DNA from: Tetragonia tetragonoides
Taxonomy: Eukaryota; Streptophyta; Magnoliopsida; Caryophyllales; Aizoaceae
NCBI GenBank assembly: GCA_038025085.1
Contig: CM076142.1
Location: forward strand, 967,501-1,031,500
Reading direction: 5' to 3'
DNA: 64,000 nucleotides
Both the position numbers and the translations under genes were made by a program. Of this stretch, positions 36,696 to 47,509 are shown in pieces (the stretch's first letter is position 1; each line of letters opens with the position of its first letter). Under the pieces are notes generated by a model that was not told where the DNA came from, made no database searches, and saw only the letters and a list, made by a program, of their open reading frames with translations.

Positions 36696-37440
36696 CTCAG
36701 GTTTGTAAACATTAATCTTTAGTTTATTTTCGTTAAAGACGAAGATAAAAAAAGATATTTTGAGAAATGAAGATTCTGATCAATGTATCAAAATTAATCA
36801 TGTTCTTTGATATTAATTAATTGATTGGGATGAATATGATGCTGCAAGTAGAGACTTGAGCGAGCAAAACAAAAGTTGCATAAATTGAGGGAAGAAAGCG
36901 AATGGCAATGTCTCAGTCTCACACCAATCAATACTAAGGTAGTAATTAAGATTGAATAGAGTACGCCCCTCCATTTGCGAACCAAGCTCCATGACCTTGG
37001 CATAGGGTTGACGAAAACGGTCACTTTGCTTGTCAATTGGGTATATATCTCTCCCTCCTCGTTAGGTTCATTGAGTAACAGGTAATTCAATGTCTACTTC
37101 CATGGCTTTCACCTCGGTTGCCATTTTTCCAAATGAAAGAGACTAAAGCTTGGGAAATGTAAGTGTCCTCATGCTAGACAAACTTATTAGGCAATAGTTT
37201 TTGGTCATTTTCTCGCCCAATTTTTCAAGTCCTGTGCCACCCTCTAACCAGGTCTTAAAATAAACTTTACTAATTGTAGATGTGTCTTTAAAACCAACCC
37301 AGTACCACAGATCTAGTTACATTTATCTGAGATTCTGATTTCTGAGTATGGATTTCATTCTCAGTTGATGGCTAAAGTTAAGTAAACCACCAATTTTCCA
37401 AGTACTATCAAGTTCAATTTCACATCTGATACAGTTTCCA
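36696..37440. other. Intergenic, no gene seen
   Basis: AT-rich DNA between the end of unit B and the duplicated 3' flank of the H2A gene. Open frames are short and unremarkable. Confidence 0.35.
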
Positions 37441-37925
37441 ACTCCTTGGAACTGCTCATACAATTCAATTTCAGTTTATCATTCTCAAAATGGACCAATT
37501 AATCTTCATTCCCAAAACTATAAAACTCCAATTGCAGCAAATAACAATTACCAGTTCCAATACAGAATATAAAGGAGACATGAAACGTCATTTCATTAAT
37601 AGCTAAAACAAACCAGAGTGAATCAATAGAAAAACTAATCCAGTAGAAAAACTCTACTCTCAATTCACTGTACCAACTTTCAAAGTTTCAACTTGTTGAA
37701 TTGCTCCAGTCTCCAAGAATTCCATTTCAGTTTGTTATTCTCAAAATGGACCATTTCTTTTTCACATTCACATTTTACTCACCCAACAATTTCAATTGCA
37801 CAAACCACATCTTTAAGATCTCTAACAATTGGAAACATACACAAACCAGATTTAGGGAAGAATTGAAATGTTCATCTCATTAATAACCAAAACACTACAG
37901 ATCAGATTCAATCAATAATCTATTG
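37440..37925. repeat. Imperfect tandem repeat downstream of H2A
   Basis: A ~210-220 bp segment around 37455-37640 (attctcaaaatggaccaatt ... catttcattaatagctaaaa) recurs at about 37730-37900 (attctcaaaatggaccattt ... catctcattaataaccaaaa). Both are antisense-side 3' flank of the H2A gene. The copies are diverged. Confidence 0.55.
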
Positions 37926-38094
37926 ATTCCATTACAACTCTCCCAGTAGTTATATATAATAAAACTCTAACCCTAATGAAAATCTAAACCACTTTGTGAC
38001 ATTACATACAGTAGCCAAAAACAAGAACCCCATTTTGTTTTCCCCCTTTGCCAAACTGCCTACACAATGAAACCAACACCAACACCAACAACAC

Positions 38095-39119
38095 TTAAGC
38101 TTTCTTGGGGGACTTGGTGGCCTTGCTAGCTTTAGGCTCCTTTGGTGCTTTCTCAGCAGTCTTCTTTGGCAACAACACTGGGTTGATGTTTGGAAGAACA
38201 CCTCCATGAGCAATTGTCACTCCAGATAGAAGCCTTCCGAGCTCCTCGTCGTTCCTCACGGCCAACAGAACGTGCCTCGGGATGATTCTGTTCTTCTTGT
38301 TGTCCCTTGCAGCGTTTCCAGCCAATTCAAGAACCTTCAATTATCAACACAATGTTAGATTTCAATTTTCATCAATAATTTCAGATCTAGTACTCAGAGA
38401 ACATTTATTGGAGAAATTAACCTTACTGAACAAAACACAGTCAAAATCAATAATCTCAGTGTAGATATCAAATAACAAACCCTAAATCACTTAAATCACA
38501 AAATCAAGTTGAAAATGAAAAAATCAATGAGCCTTAGATGTTCAAATGCCAACAGATAATACAACTTTAGCCACCTTCAATTAACCAGTTTCAGATCTAA
38601 AGTTCAGACACCTTTTTTAGTCAAATTAACCTAATTCATGCAAAACAACGATAAATCAAGCAAATCTCATCCACGAACATACGAATCAATAAAGCTAAAT
38701 TTACAACCCTAAATCGGCTAAATCTCAGCAAAATTAAACAAAGCCTAAAATGTGAATTACTAGCAGAAACACAATCTAAACCATTTATTTAACACAGTTT
38801 TCAGATCTAACATTCATTTTATATCATTTTACAACAAAAATTAACCTAACTGAATCAAAAACACACCACTAAAACCACAAAATCAAGAGAGAGATTATTA
38901 TACCTCAGCAGCCAAGTACTCAAGAACAGCAGCCATGTAAACAGGGGCACCACTACCAACCCTCTGAGCATAACGACCCTTCTTCAAATACCTTCCAATG
39001 CGACCAACTGGAAATTGAAGACCAGCCTTAACTGACCTTGAAACCGACTTCTTCTTTGGGCCACCACCCTTTCTACCACCAGCACCCTTCTTAGCTTTTC
39101 CTCCGGTAGTGCTATCCAT
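38095..39119 (-). CDS. Histone H2A, H2A.W type (C-terminal KSPKK)
   Basis: Two exons on the minus strand, 39119-38904 and 38334-38095, with a 569 bp intron between GAG (Glu) and GTT (Val). Product 151 aa. The start [20 protein letters not shown] is followed by [40 protein letters not shown] and [20 protein letters not shown]. The docking part is DEELGRLL...[14 protein letters not shown]. The extended C-terminus ends TKSPKKA, with KSPKK at 146-150, the mark of plant H2A.W, which packs heterochromatin. There is no SQE(F/Y) motif, so it is not H2A.X, and H2A.Z signatures are absent. The intron position after AAE is usual for plant H2A genes. Confidence 0.95.
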
Positions 39120-39235
39120 TTTCTCTCTCCTCTTTTTCTCTCTCTTGAAATTGGGAGGGAATTGATTTTGTGTTTTGGGTGAACTGAAATGAAGATTGAA
39201 ATTTTTGGTGAGGAAATGTGTTGGAGGGAGAGAGG

Positions 39236-39390
39236 CTTTTATAAGCGAGGGTTTTGAAATGAAACTTCAATCTGTGTGTAAACTTTGGATTGGGAACCGT
39301 TTTTTTTAATATTGGCCGTTGGATTAGATTTTATCGACGGTGGAGAGTGTTTTTGTTCGCAATCCATGTGAGGTTTGAATGGACCAATAG
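39236..39390 (-). promoter_or_regulatory. H2A.W promoter region
   Basis: On the minus strand a TATA box (cttataaaag, about 39246-39237) lies about 120 bp upstream of the ATG. An ATTGG box (plus strand ccaat at 39383-39387) lies further up. The leader (39120-39150) is purine/CT-rich as in other plant histone genes. Confidence 0.6.
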
Positions 39391-39689
39391 GAAGCGAGAA
39401 TGAAAAGTTTTGAATTTCGCTTTAGAGCCCTCTCACTCACGTTTTCGATTTGGATTTTGGGAACCCTCCTTTTTGTTTTTTAAAATTTATTTTCCCTCCC
39501 CATTTGTTTAGCAGCAAATTTGTTTTAGGAAAACCTCTTTAGCAACAAAATTATAAGAGCTAAAATAAATTTGGGTAGTACTACCTCTTATACTTTATGA
39601 ATTGAGAATCAAATTGCTGGTGGGATAAATCTATGTTTTATACGGTCTAATTATCTAGATGAAGTAATATATATGAGCCTTTTTTTTTA

Positions 39690-40510
39690 GGGGAAATAGA
39701 GCATTATATTGATAATTTGTCCATAAAGACATACGGAAAAATGTCTCCTGGCATACAACCAGACCAAGTCTGCTCTATATCAAAAATACTAATCCGGCAA
39801 GGTGATGGATTACACCATTCCCATTCCTTCTAACATGACACCAATTGACAAAATCAAAATATCAAACATGAGACAAAATATCACTTGATAATCACATCAA
39901 TTTCTTCAAAGGCCAGCAACTTCTTTGTTAAACGTTGAAGAAGCCCCAAACTATCTGACTCCATGACAACCATGAGCACGCCCATACGCCTAGTGATCTT
40001 CATGCCAAATTCACAAGCTCTAGCCTCTGCAATCAAAGGTGACCAAGAAGCTCGAACTTTTCTCATCACAACAGCAAAACGCACGCTAATGGGGATGGGG
40101 ATAGCAAGGTCGAGGTCTCTATCACGCTCGTTGAACATCGAGTCGATTGCGTCAAGTTTCCAACAACCTGTATTATAATCAATAAAATCTGCCACTACAT
40201 CACCTTCACTGTCATGAGGAGCAGGGGTGACCGCGAAGCGCCCACTCTCATTAGCGAGCCACGGGTCATGCCAGATCCTAATCTCACGTCCATTACCAAC
40301 GCGCCAAAGAATACCCTCCAGTAGGATGGATTTGGAGCTCCAGAGACTACGCCACACATGGCTAGGACACGACACACGAACCCAGGGACGAGTCCAGGTC
40401 ACTCTTTCTTGGAAAATATTTTGCCTTGAAAATGCGACCACACAAAGAATTCTCACCATGAAGAAGCCTCCACACCTGTTTTGCTAACAAAGCATCATTG
40501 ACACAGCAAG
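39690..40510 (-). mobile_element. LINE fragment: RT C-terminus joined to RNase H end
   Basis: Minus strand. 40502-40440 reads [20 protein letters not shown] in one frame. After a frameshift, 40330-40100 reads HVWRSLWSSKSILLEGILWR, then VGNGREIRIWHDPWL and NERDRDLDLAIPI, the plant LINE linker after the reverse transcriptase. It then jumps into VRASWSPLIAEARACEFGM and VVMESDSLGLLQRL, the RNase H domain with its catalytic Glu and Asp context. The zinc-binding region between them is missing, so there is an internal deletion. The plus-strand T-run at 39680-39689 could mark the poly-A end. Confidence 0.8.
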
Positions 40511-42300
40511 ACTTAAGGTTGTTTTTATGCAGTCTTGAGTTGTTAAAGACTCAAGGTTATTTTTATAGGTCAGTATTATGGACTAAACTTTGTAAAATTC
40601 TATTCTCGGTTTTAATTATACTGTGTGTATATGCTTTGTCACGGTAACTTGAAAACTATTAATGTGAAATATAAATATTGTGAAAACATTTTTATCATTA
40701 TCGATTTTGTAAGCTACACGTATGGAAAAATGAATTCTAATGGTATGTTCAATTCATTAGACGAGACACTTAAATATTAAGGTATGACAATAAAGACTAT
40801 GCTACCCAGATTAGCACATGGTTGCCATAGCAACTATGAAAAATATTTTATGACAAAAAAATATATGAAAATTTCTTACGTATGATATAGATTCCATACG
40901 TTGTTAGGAGATCAAGGAATCACGTAGGCTGAGTTTATATTGATAAAATGATAAGTGTATATTAAATAAGTGAATGTGAACCAATATAGGGACTTAGACG
41001 TATTTGTTTCAAATAATTGAATGTAAGATAACTAGATTGTACATTTATAGAACACGTTTTCTTGTGTTAGCATATATGCTCCCTGGTGATTAACGAGTTT
41101 AAAAGAGGCCAATGAATGAATCATCAAACCCTATAGCATTTTCAATCCATTTGAAAGAGTACATTTATCAGTCGTATTGAGTTGAATGCCTTTTTGACCA
41201 TGTAATTCGTATGATCTAATGCCAAACAAATGAGTGTATTTCAACAATGTGGGAGTTCCAATTGAATGAACATTTAGATTTAACATTGTCATATATATAA
41301 TTATCAAGAGAGAAGAACATCGAGGGGCATAAAGTTTGAAACCCTGACATCTAACACATAACAAATGTCCATCCAAAGCCAAAACATCAAACAACAATCG
41401 ACGCATCAGTCAACCAGAGTTACAACTTACATATGCTCACACCAATTATTGTGGCTCACAAATCTAAAAGTTACAAATGTACGCGACGCGACCTATACTT
41501 ATAACATTTAACAATGACAATATTACAAATTTCGATAAATTCAGTTTGCGTTTAAAAAGGTAAATCGTTGTCATGATTGTATATGTTTATATATTCTATT
41601 ATAAAACGTCACTTTTAACTAATCGTGATTCTTGACTAGGGAATTTTTTTTTGTGATTCTTAGCATATTGTTGCAATGCGATATCAAATGTACAATACAT
41701 AGTTAAAACGAGAAACTATGCATAGTGTCAATGTGTCATATGTATATGTCTTTTGTCGATAGACAAGGTTATTTCAGGATTTATGCGATGTTCTAATTTG
41801 CAACACGTGTGTATAACATCAAATATTGTAATAGATAGCAAGTATTAATAAAGATATCGTATCTCCCATCAACTCTCACAAATCGTAGCTACCCACTTCA
41901 TGTTTTTTTGGTGTAACTACCCACTTCATATCGCTATTGAGGGAAATGAAAAGATTCACCGGTGACAAGTGACCCCTTGATAGAATTGGGGTAGAGAGGA
42001 TGACCAAGTAATATCTGTTCTCATAGTAGCTGATTAGTATTGAATGCTTAAAATTGACCGAAAATAAATATGGATAGTTAAATTAAACACAAAAACTTGT
42101 TTAAAACGGTTTTATCGTAACTTTTGATGAGAGGAGAGTCACTTTTTAGTGAAATAAGAGCCACGACTCATCATAAATGACTCCTACATTTTTATATACG
42201 GACCCTATTTTTATGTAAGTTGGTTTTACACAAGACTTAATTTTGTCGAGGTAGTATTTTTTTAAAAATAAATTTTTAATAAAATTCTAAATTTATGATG
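40511..42300. other. AT-rich intergenic DNA, no gene seen
   Basis: No coding exon, RNA gene or bounded element could be supported. Short open frames here (for example 41131-41406 on the minus strand) have no protein-like features. Confidence 0.4.
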
Positions 42301-42337
42301 GGCAAAGTAAATTTTATTGTTCAGTTAAATTTCATAA

Positions 42338-42371
42338 GGCCCAAACCCAAAAAACACTCGCACACAGCCCA
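42338..42371 (+). promoter_or_regulatory. Paired site II boxes upstream of the plus-strand RRM gene
   Basis: ggccca (42338-42343) and agccca (42366-42371) are reverse complements of TGGGCC/TGGGCT site II elements, common in promoters of plant mitochondrial and ribosomal-protein genes and bound by TCP factors. A leader exon probably follows and ends near 42505 (tggg|taag), spliced to about 44057 (ttttcag|gtctc). Confidence 0.45.
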
Positions 42372-43236
42372 CGAAGAGAGAGGGACGGGCAGCTACACCG
42401 CTACAGACGAGCTAGAGAGGGGGCAACAGCTCCACACATGAACCGGGAGGCCAACGACTATGGTGGTCTGATTTCAGCCGAAAACCCCCAATAAAGGAGT
42501 TGGGTAAGTTTGTCTCTTTAAACCCTCTAATTGATTTTCCAGTAACTTAAAGAAAGTATGATTCAATTTGCTGTTGTTTGAAGAAACTCGAAATGATAAT
42601 GACTGTGATTGGGAATTCTAGCAAGGGTTCAATGTTGCGCAGTACTGTTTCAGTTTGGGTTCAATTGTGGTTGAATAATGGGAACTGGGATTGCATATAT
42701 TTTGATTTTTAATTTGGAGATTGTAGGTGATTCTTGTTATCAGAATCGTGGGTTTAGTAAAGGGCTAGATATTCAGACAATAAATCATAGATCTTTATAG
42801 AGTATGTGATTGGAAAATCACATGGGGAACTTATGAATGTTGAATTGTGATGAAAATGGTGTTCGTAAATGATGGAAATAAAGTTGAATTGTGATCTGGT
42901 ATTTGGTGTTCAAAACTGTTGGAAATGAATGTTTGGATTGCAAGTACAAAGTGAAGTCATGGAATGTGTTCTGGAATTGTGTTCGTAAATGGTCTTATGC
43001 TATGGATATCTATTGTTCTGAAAGGCTAAGATAAAGTCATGTTTCATACTTCATAGTATCGATTATTGAAGTCAATCGACCAATGGTTTAATACGATACT
43101 CGTATTATGATTCTAAAAGGTTATGGTTCTGAAATTGTTTAATTTGGCCAGATGCCTGTTAAAGATTTTTTTTTTTCTATATACGGGCCACGCTTACCAG
43201 TGGTGAGGTACACTGAGGTGATCACATATGAACCAA

Positions 43237-43525
43237 GGCCTCGTTTACTAGGTTGCAATCAAATGCTATGCAATCATTTTATAGGGTAAATGCGAGGTGA
43301 AAGGTGAAGGAGTGGGAGGAGAAGGATATAAAAAGTGGGGTTGATTGCATCATCCATTGTAATCACAATTGCTCAACTTTTCCCATGTAATGATGATTAC
43401 TTTGGATGGTGTAATCAATCTTACTTTTTCCATCTCCTTCCTCCCCTTTTCCTTTTCCACATTCCATTTATCCTATAAAATGATTGCATTGCATTGCATT
43501 TAATTGCAACCTAGTAAACACCACC
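43237..43525. mobile_element. MITE, 289 bp, CAA target duplication
   Basis: Left end GGCCTCGTTTACTAGGTTGC and right end ...GCAACCTAGTAAACACCACC form long inverted repeats of about 65 bp (including tgcaatcattttatagg). caa lies at both 43234-43236 and 43526-43528. It lies in the probable leader intron of the RRM gene and is an uninterrupted relative of 8769-9216. A 3 bp duplication fits the PIF/Harbinger class, although TTA/TAA is usual there. Confidence 0.8.
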
Positions 43526-44210
43526 CAAGTGTTAGTGTGTACTGATGTGATCACTGATTAATCATTAAGAAATGGTTTTAAAGAAAGGATCTAAATCTGG
43601 TTTCGTGTATTCAACAATTTTGTCATTATAAAGAAACGTGTTGATTATTCTGCTATAAGTTGGGTCGTGCGTACCTAAGTTTTTTTGCCAACCAAGGTGA
43701 TCGTATATTGAAGTTTCAGTTAGAAAAGGATACCACTGGTTGAGTTGCTGATGAAAGATGATTCCACTTATCCTTAGATAGAGAAGAAGGATATATGCTT
43801 CTAAATTCTGATTGTGAGATTTGTATGGTTTTGATGATGAAGTTAAAAGAAGTTATTATATTAAGTAGATTCTAATTAAGGGCTTCTGTGAATAGTGTAT
43901 GGATGAAAAGTTTCAAGTATTATTTGCTGACCGTTTTTGAATTATTTTGTCTTGCTTGTCCTGAATTTTGATGTAATTTAGCCCTTGATTTTATTTATTG
44001 TTAGATTATGAGTAAATGTGCTTTGGCTCAGTTTCTATTAATATTTTGTTTTCAGGTCTCAAAGTGTGAGGAGCTTCCAATATAAACCTTAAGTAGCATA
44101 CATGCCAAGTTGATTAGATCAGTATCTATATATATGGTCTATATATATGGTAACCTAGGAAATTTTCATTAATAATTGGGTTAGGCTATCTGTAATTTTG
44201 CGAGTTTCAA

Positions 44211-45582
44211 ATGAAGAGAGTAGCGTCAAAATTCCAATGCTTAACGACCTCGAAGCCTCTGTTCTCGGCTGTCAGATTCAACTCAGAGCTCTTTGTCAGC
44301 AGTAGGATTCTGGTTCCCTTCAAATTTTCTGTTATTGTAACCCTATGCTTGAAACTTACTTCTTAAAGCTCCGATATATTGTTTGTGATTGATTGCAGGA
44401 CTCTCATTTTACACCACAAATAAGGAATTGGAGAGCATGTTTTCACCATTTGGGGATGTCAAAGAAGGTACATTTGGCCCTTTTCGTATTTTATTATTGT
44501 CACTGAAAGTTGCATTTTTTGCTTTGGCCATGTATATTACACTACCATCTAGTAATCCGTGATTTACTGACGTCAAAAATTTTGGGGGCTGCCAGCAACA
44601 CTAATAATGGATCCCAAAACAGGAAGGCCAAAAGGGTTTGGTTTTGTTACATTTGGGACTGAGGCCGAGGCCCAGAACGCTATTAAGGCTTTGAATGGCA
44701 GGGTATTCTTCTTACCCAAATATATTCCATTCACATAATTAGATTTACTGCTTTCTATTAACATAACAGAAAAAATACTTGGTTTTGTATGAAATTTGAA
44801 TTTAATGAAGTATCAACATCCTAAATTTTTTACTACCTTTTACATTTTACCTTGTTTGGATGAGATTTGACATCCTATTTCATTTGTGCATAATCATTCT
44901 GACTACCAAGTGCCTCTCCCCCCTCCCCCGTCTTTTTATATGTTCGATAAATACTCCATTTATGTTCGATTAGAACATGCGAATGTATGTGACAATATAT
45001 CTGGTTTTTATTTATGAGCCTGAATCATAGATAAGTTGGTAATTTAGCTTGGCTAACTAAAAGGGGGAAGGTGCGACTACCTATAGCTTGGTCTGGAGCG
45101 TTTCCATACTAGTATTCCCCTTTCAGAATGCTCAATGTCAGATACTGCAGTTAATGGTCTTAACACTCGGTGTTGATAATGAGAAGCATGATGATGTGAT
45201 TGTGATTTCAGATAAACTATGGAGATAAACTAATTTCAGATACCTGGTAGTCTGATAATGTTGCTCAGTTAATGGTCAAAGTGCTCCAAAATTGTCATCT
45301 TTTCTCAAACATATAATTTGATTTTTCATATAGACTCCTATAGTCAATTATACTTGTACAGAAGATGTCGAGTAGATGTGTGGTGTCGCTGCTTATTCCC
45401 TGAACCTGACTCCTGCTTTGAGCTTAATCCTCTTGTTTCCTGACCTGATATGTTGATAATGACTCAAAAAGTTTTATTTTGCCTCCTGAATTATATCTCT
45501 CTTTGGCTCATGTAGTTACTTTTGCAAGCAGGTAGTCGAAGGGCGACTGATTTTTGTGGAGTATGCAAAACACAAAGACTAA
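44211..45582 (+). CDS. Small single-RRM protein, probably organelle-targeted
   Basis: Four exons: 44211-44301, 44399-44467, 44596-44702 and 45532-45582, all with GT..AG introns, encoding 105 aa. The first ~25 residues (MKRVASKFQCLTTSKPLFSA...) are basic and Ser/Thr-rich with no acidic residue before Glu26, like a mitochondrial or plastid transit peptide. The rest is one RRM: RNP2 LFVSRL (27-32), RNP1 KGFGFVTF (66-73), and the C-terminal strand RLIFVEYAKHKD. The reading resembles the Arabidopsis At3g46020/At5g59860-type RRM proteins, from memory. It binds RNA; the role, perhaps organelle RNA editing or processing, is inference. Exons 2 and 3 have exactly the same lengths and phases as in the minus-strand RRM gene at 46590-47506, so the two are probably duplicates. 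Confidence 0.9.
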
Positions 45583-46589
45583 TATAGAAGATGCCAGCTC
45601 CCTCTCCCAACATTGAATATGTCTAATGTGAAGCGAAAGCATCCGACGTATACCATATTTGAGTCTGGACATCTTTATGTTCACCACATGGGCTCAATTG
45701 GCAAATTCTGAGTGCATATTTGAGGATGCATGTAAAGTGGATCACTGTGAATGATATAAATTTCAGTACAAAGCTTCTGCTATTTTGGGTCAGACGTTTG
45801 CTTGCAAAACTCATTGTGGAGTTCCTTGCTTAGTTGCCACAGATAAAAGCCAATTTGCGAAGCAGCGCAGAGGCTTTCTTCATTGTTGCTGGGTAATTGG
45901 CAATTTTACTGAAGATCCTCAAAAGGGGATTGAAATGTTAGCGTCTCTGATTTGTACTGATAACAATGCTGTGTCTCTCATTTGTACATTCCCAGCTGCG
46001 TTTGTTTCCGTCAATGTTTTCTATAACATTCAGTATGGACTTATGGCCATTATAAAGGGCAAGGCAAACTGCTGGCAATTTCTAGTAGATGTAATAGATG
46101 TGCATTCTTTTAGTTTATTAGCTAGCCACCTGTGCAGTAGTACAGTACCAAGTAACTGGCGTTCATCTGCACTTGCTTCTTAACATTAGAGACCAGTTTA
46201 ATGAGGATGATGAGTAAATGTTACAATAGTGGAATTTTGCCAGGACTTAGAATAAAACTGTATCTGAATCCCCAAAGAACATAACAGAAATTAATCAACC
46301 ACCTCAAAAATTCAAAACTGCAGGCACCAAAGGCCTTGGTACCAAAGCAAAAGAAGAAAAAAAAGGCTCCTTACTATTACTACTATCATCTGTGTCAACA
46401 AGAGAATGAAGAAAACCCTACACCTGCCGTACTGCTGATATCAGGGCTACCCACAGTCTCACATGACTGCTTTCGAAAATTCCTGTATCCTGATGTTTTT
46501 CCAAGGGAACTTCCTCAACTAATAAATTCAACAGCATCTTCTTTTGCACAAGTAGCAGCGCAATTCCATTACGTCCAATAAATTCCTGC
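45583..46589. other. Convergent 3' region between the two RRM genes
   Basis: Both genes end towards this ~1 kb segment, so their 3' UTRs probably occupy or overlap it. A 132-codon open frame (45785-46183, +) shows no domain and no splice context and is probably fortuitous. Confidence 0.45.
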
Positions 46590-47506
46590 TCATGGCTTGT
46601 GTGCGTAATGAACACGGATATTCCTTCCATCCAATACCTGTTTGGTTCATAAATAACTAGTTTTGATCATACATTCCTTAAAGCAGACTAGCCAATTTCT
46701 GTTGGCTAAAGTAAAAATGATTTCGATGAGGCTTCAGACTCATTAGAAACTTACCTGGCCATCCATTTCTTTAGAAGCTGATGCAGCAGCTTCTTCAGAA
46801 GCAAATTTCACAAACCCATATCCTTTTGATTTACTTGTTACATGGTGGCATATAATTTTAACTGTAAAATGTAAGAGCAATGGATGAGCCAATCATGATA
46901 AATGTAGTTGAGAACCATTTACCGTTCATCCACACTTCCTAGCATATCTGTCCATTTATTACCTTCAATAATTTCACCATGCTGTTTGAAAGCATCTTGC
47001 AACACAGTTTCATTTGTATCATAAGAAAGCCCTAAATCACAAGGTGAGAACATGGCAGAAATCTGATTGGGTTAGCAAACAGGAAATTCAAATCATTAGT
47101 AGGGGAAGGGGGGGGCACTCATTTTTCGTTGGAAAGTAAAAGCTCAAACAAAGGAGCAGGGTTTGTCCAATGAAACACCACTGCCTTTAGAGAAAGGGAA
47201 AAAATATATGCAAAAAGATTGCATAAACAAGTTTAATTTGTGGGCAGAAGGTACATAACATGAGCAAAAAAGCCTATAAAGAAAATAGCTAATATATGTT
47301 AAAGAGTGACACATAAGTAACATAAATACACAATAGTAGACAAGATACTCGAGAAATAGGGGAAGAGGTAGGATAGACTACCCAGAATAAGAAGCATGAG
47401 GGGGAAGACCACCTCCAACAAATAAGTTGGTACAAGCATTACGAACCAGCATCAGCATGGAAGGTCGGCAGCTTATACGACAAAGAGAATGTGCTCTGCT
47501 CAACAT
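46590..47506 (-). CDS. Small single-RRM protein (minus-strand paralogue)
   Basis: Four coding exons on the minus strand: 47506-47413, 47031-46963, 46861-46755 and 46637-46590, encoding 105 aa. The N-terminus MLSRAHSLCRISCRPSMLML is rich in Arg, Ser, Cys and Leu with no acidic residue, typical of mitochondrial presequences. The RRM runs from RNP2 LFVGGL (28-33) through SYDTNETVLQDAFKQHGEII to RNP1 KGYGFVKF (67-74), ending GRNIRVHYAHKP. The annotated ATG is the first after an in-frame stop (TGA 47512-47510), so the start is well fixed. Such proteins bind RNA in mitochondria or plastids; the targets are unknown. A non-coding first exon probably lies at about 48812-48673. Confidence 0.88.
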
Positions 47507-47509
47507 TCT

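Noticed and set aside
45785..46183. 132-codon frame after the plus-strand RRM gene
   Set aside because: No domain, no splice context and lies in the shared 3' region of two convergent genes; treated as chance.
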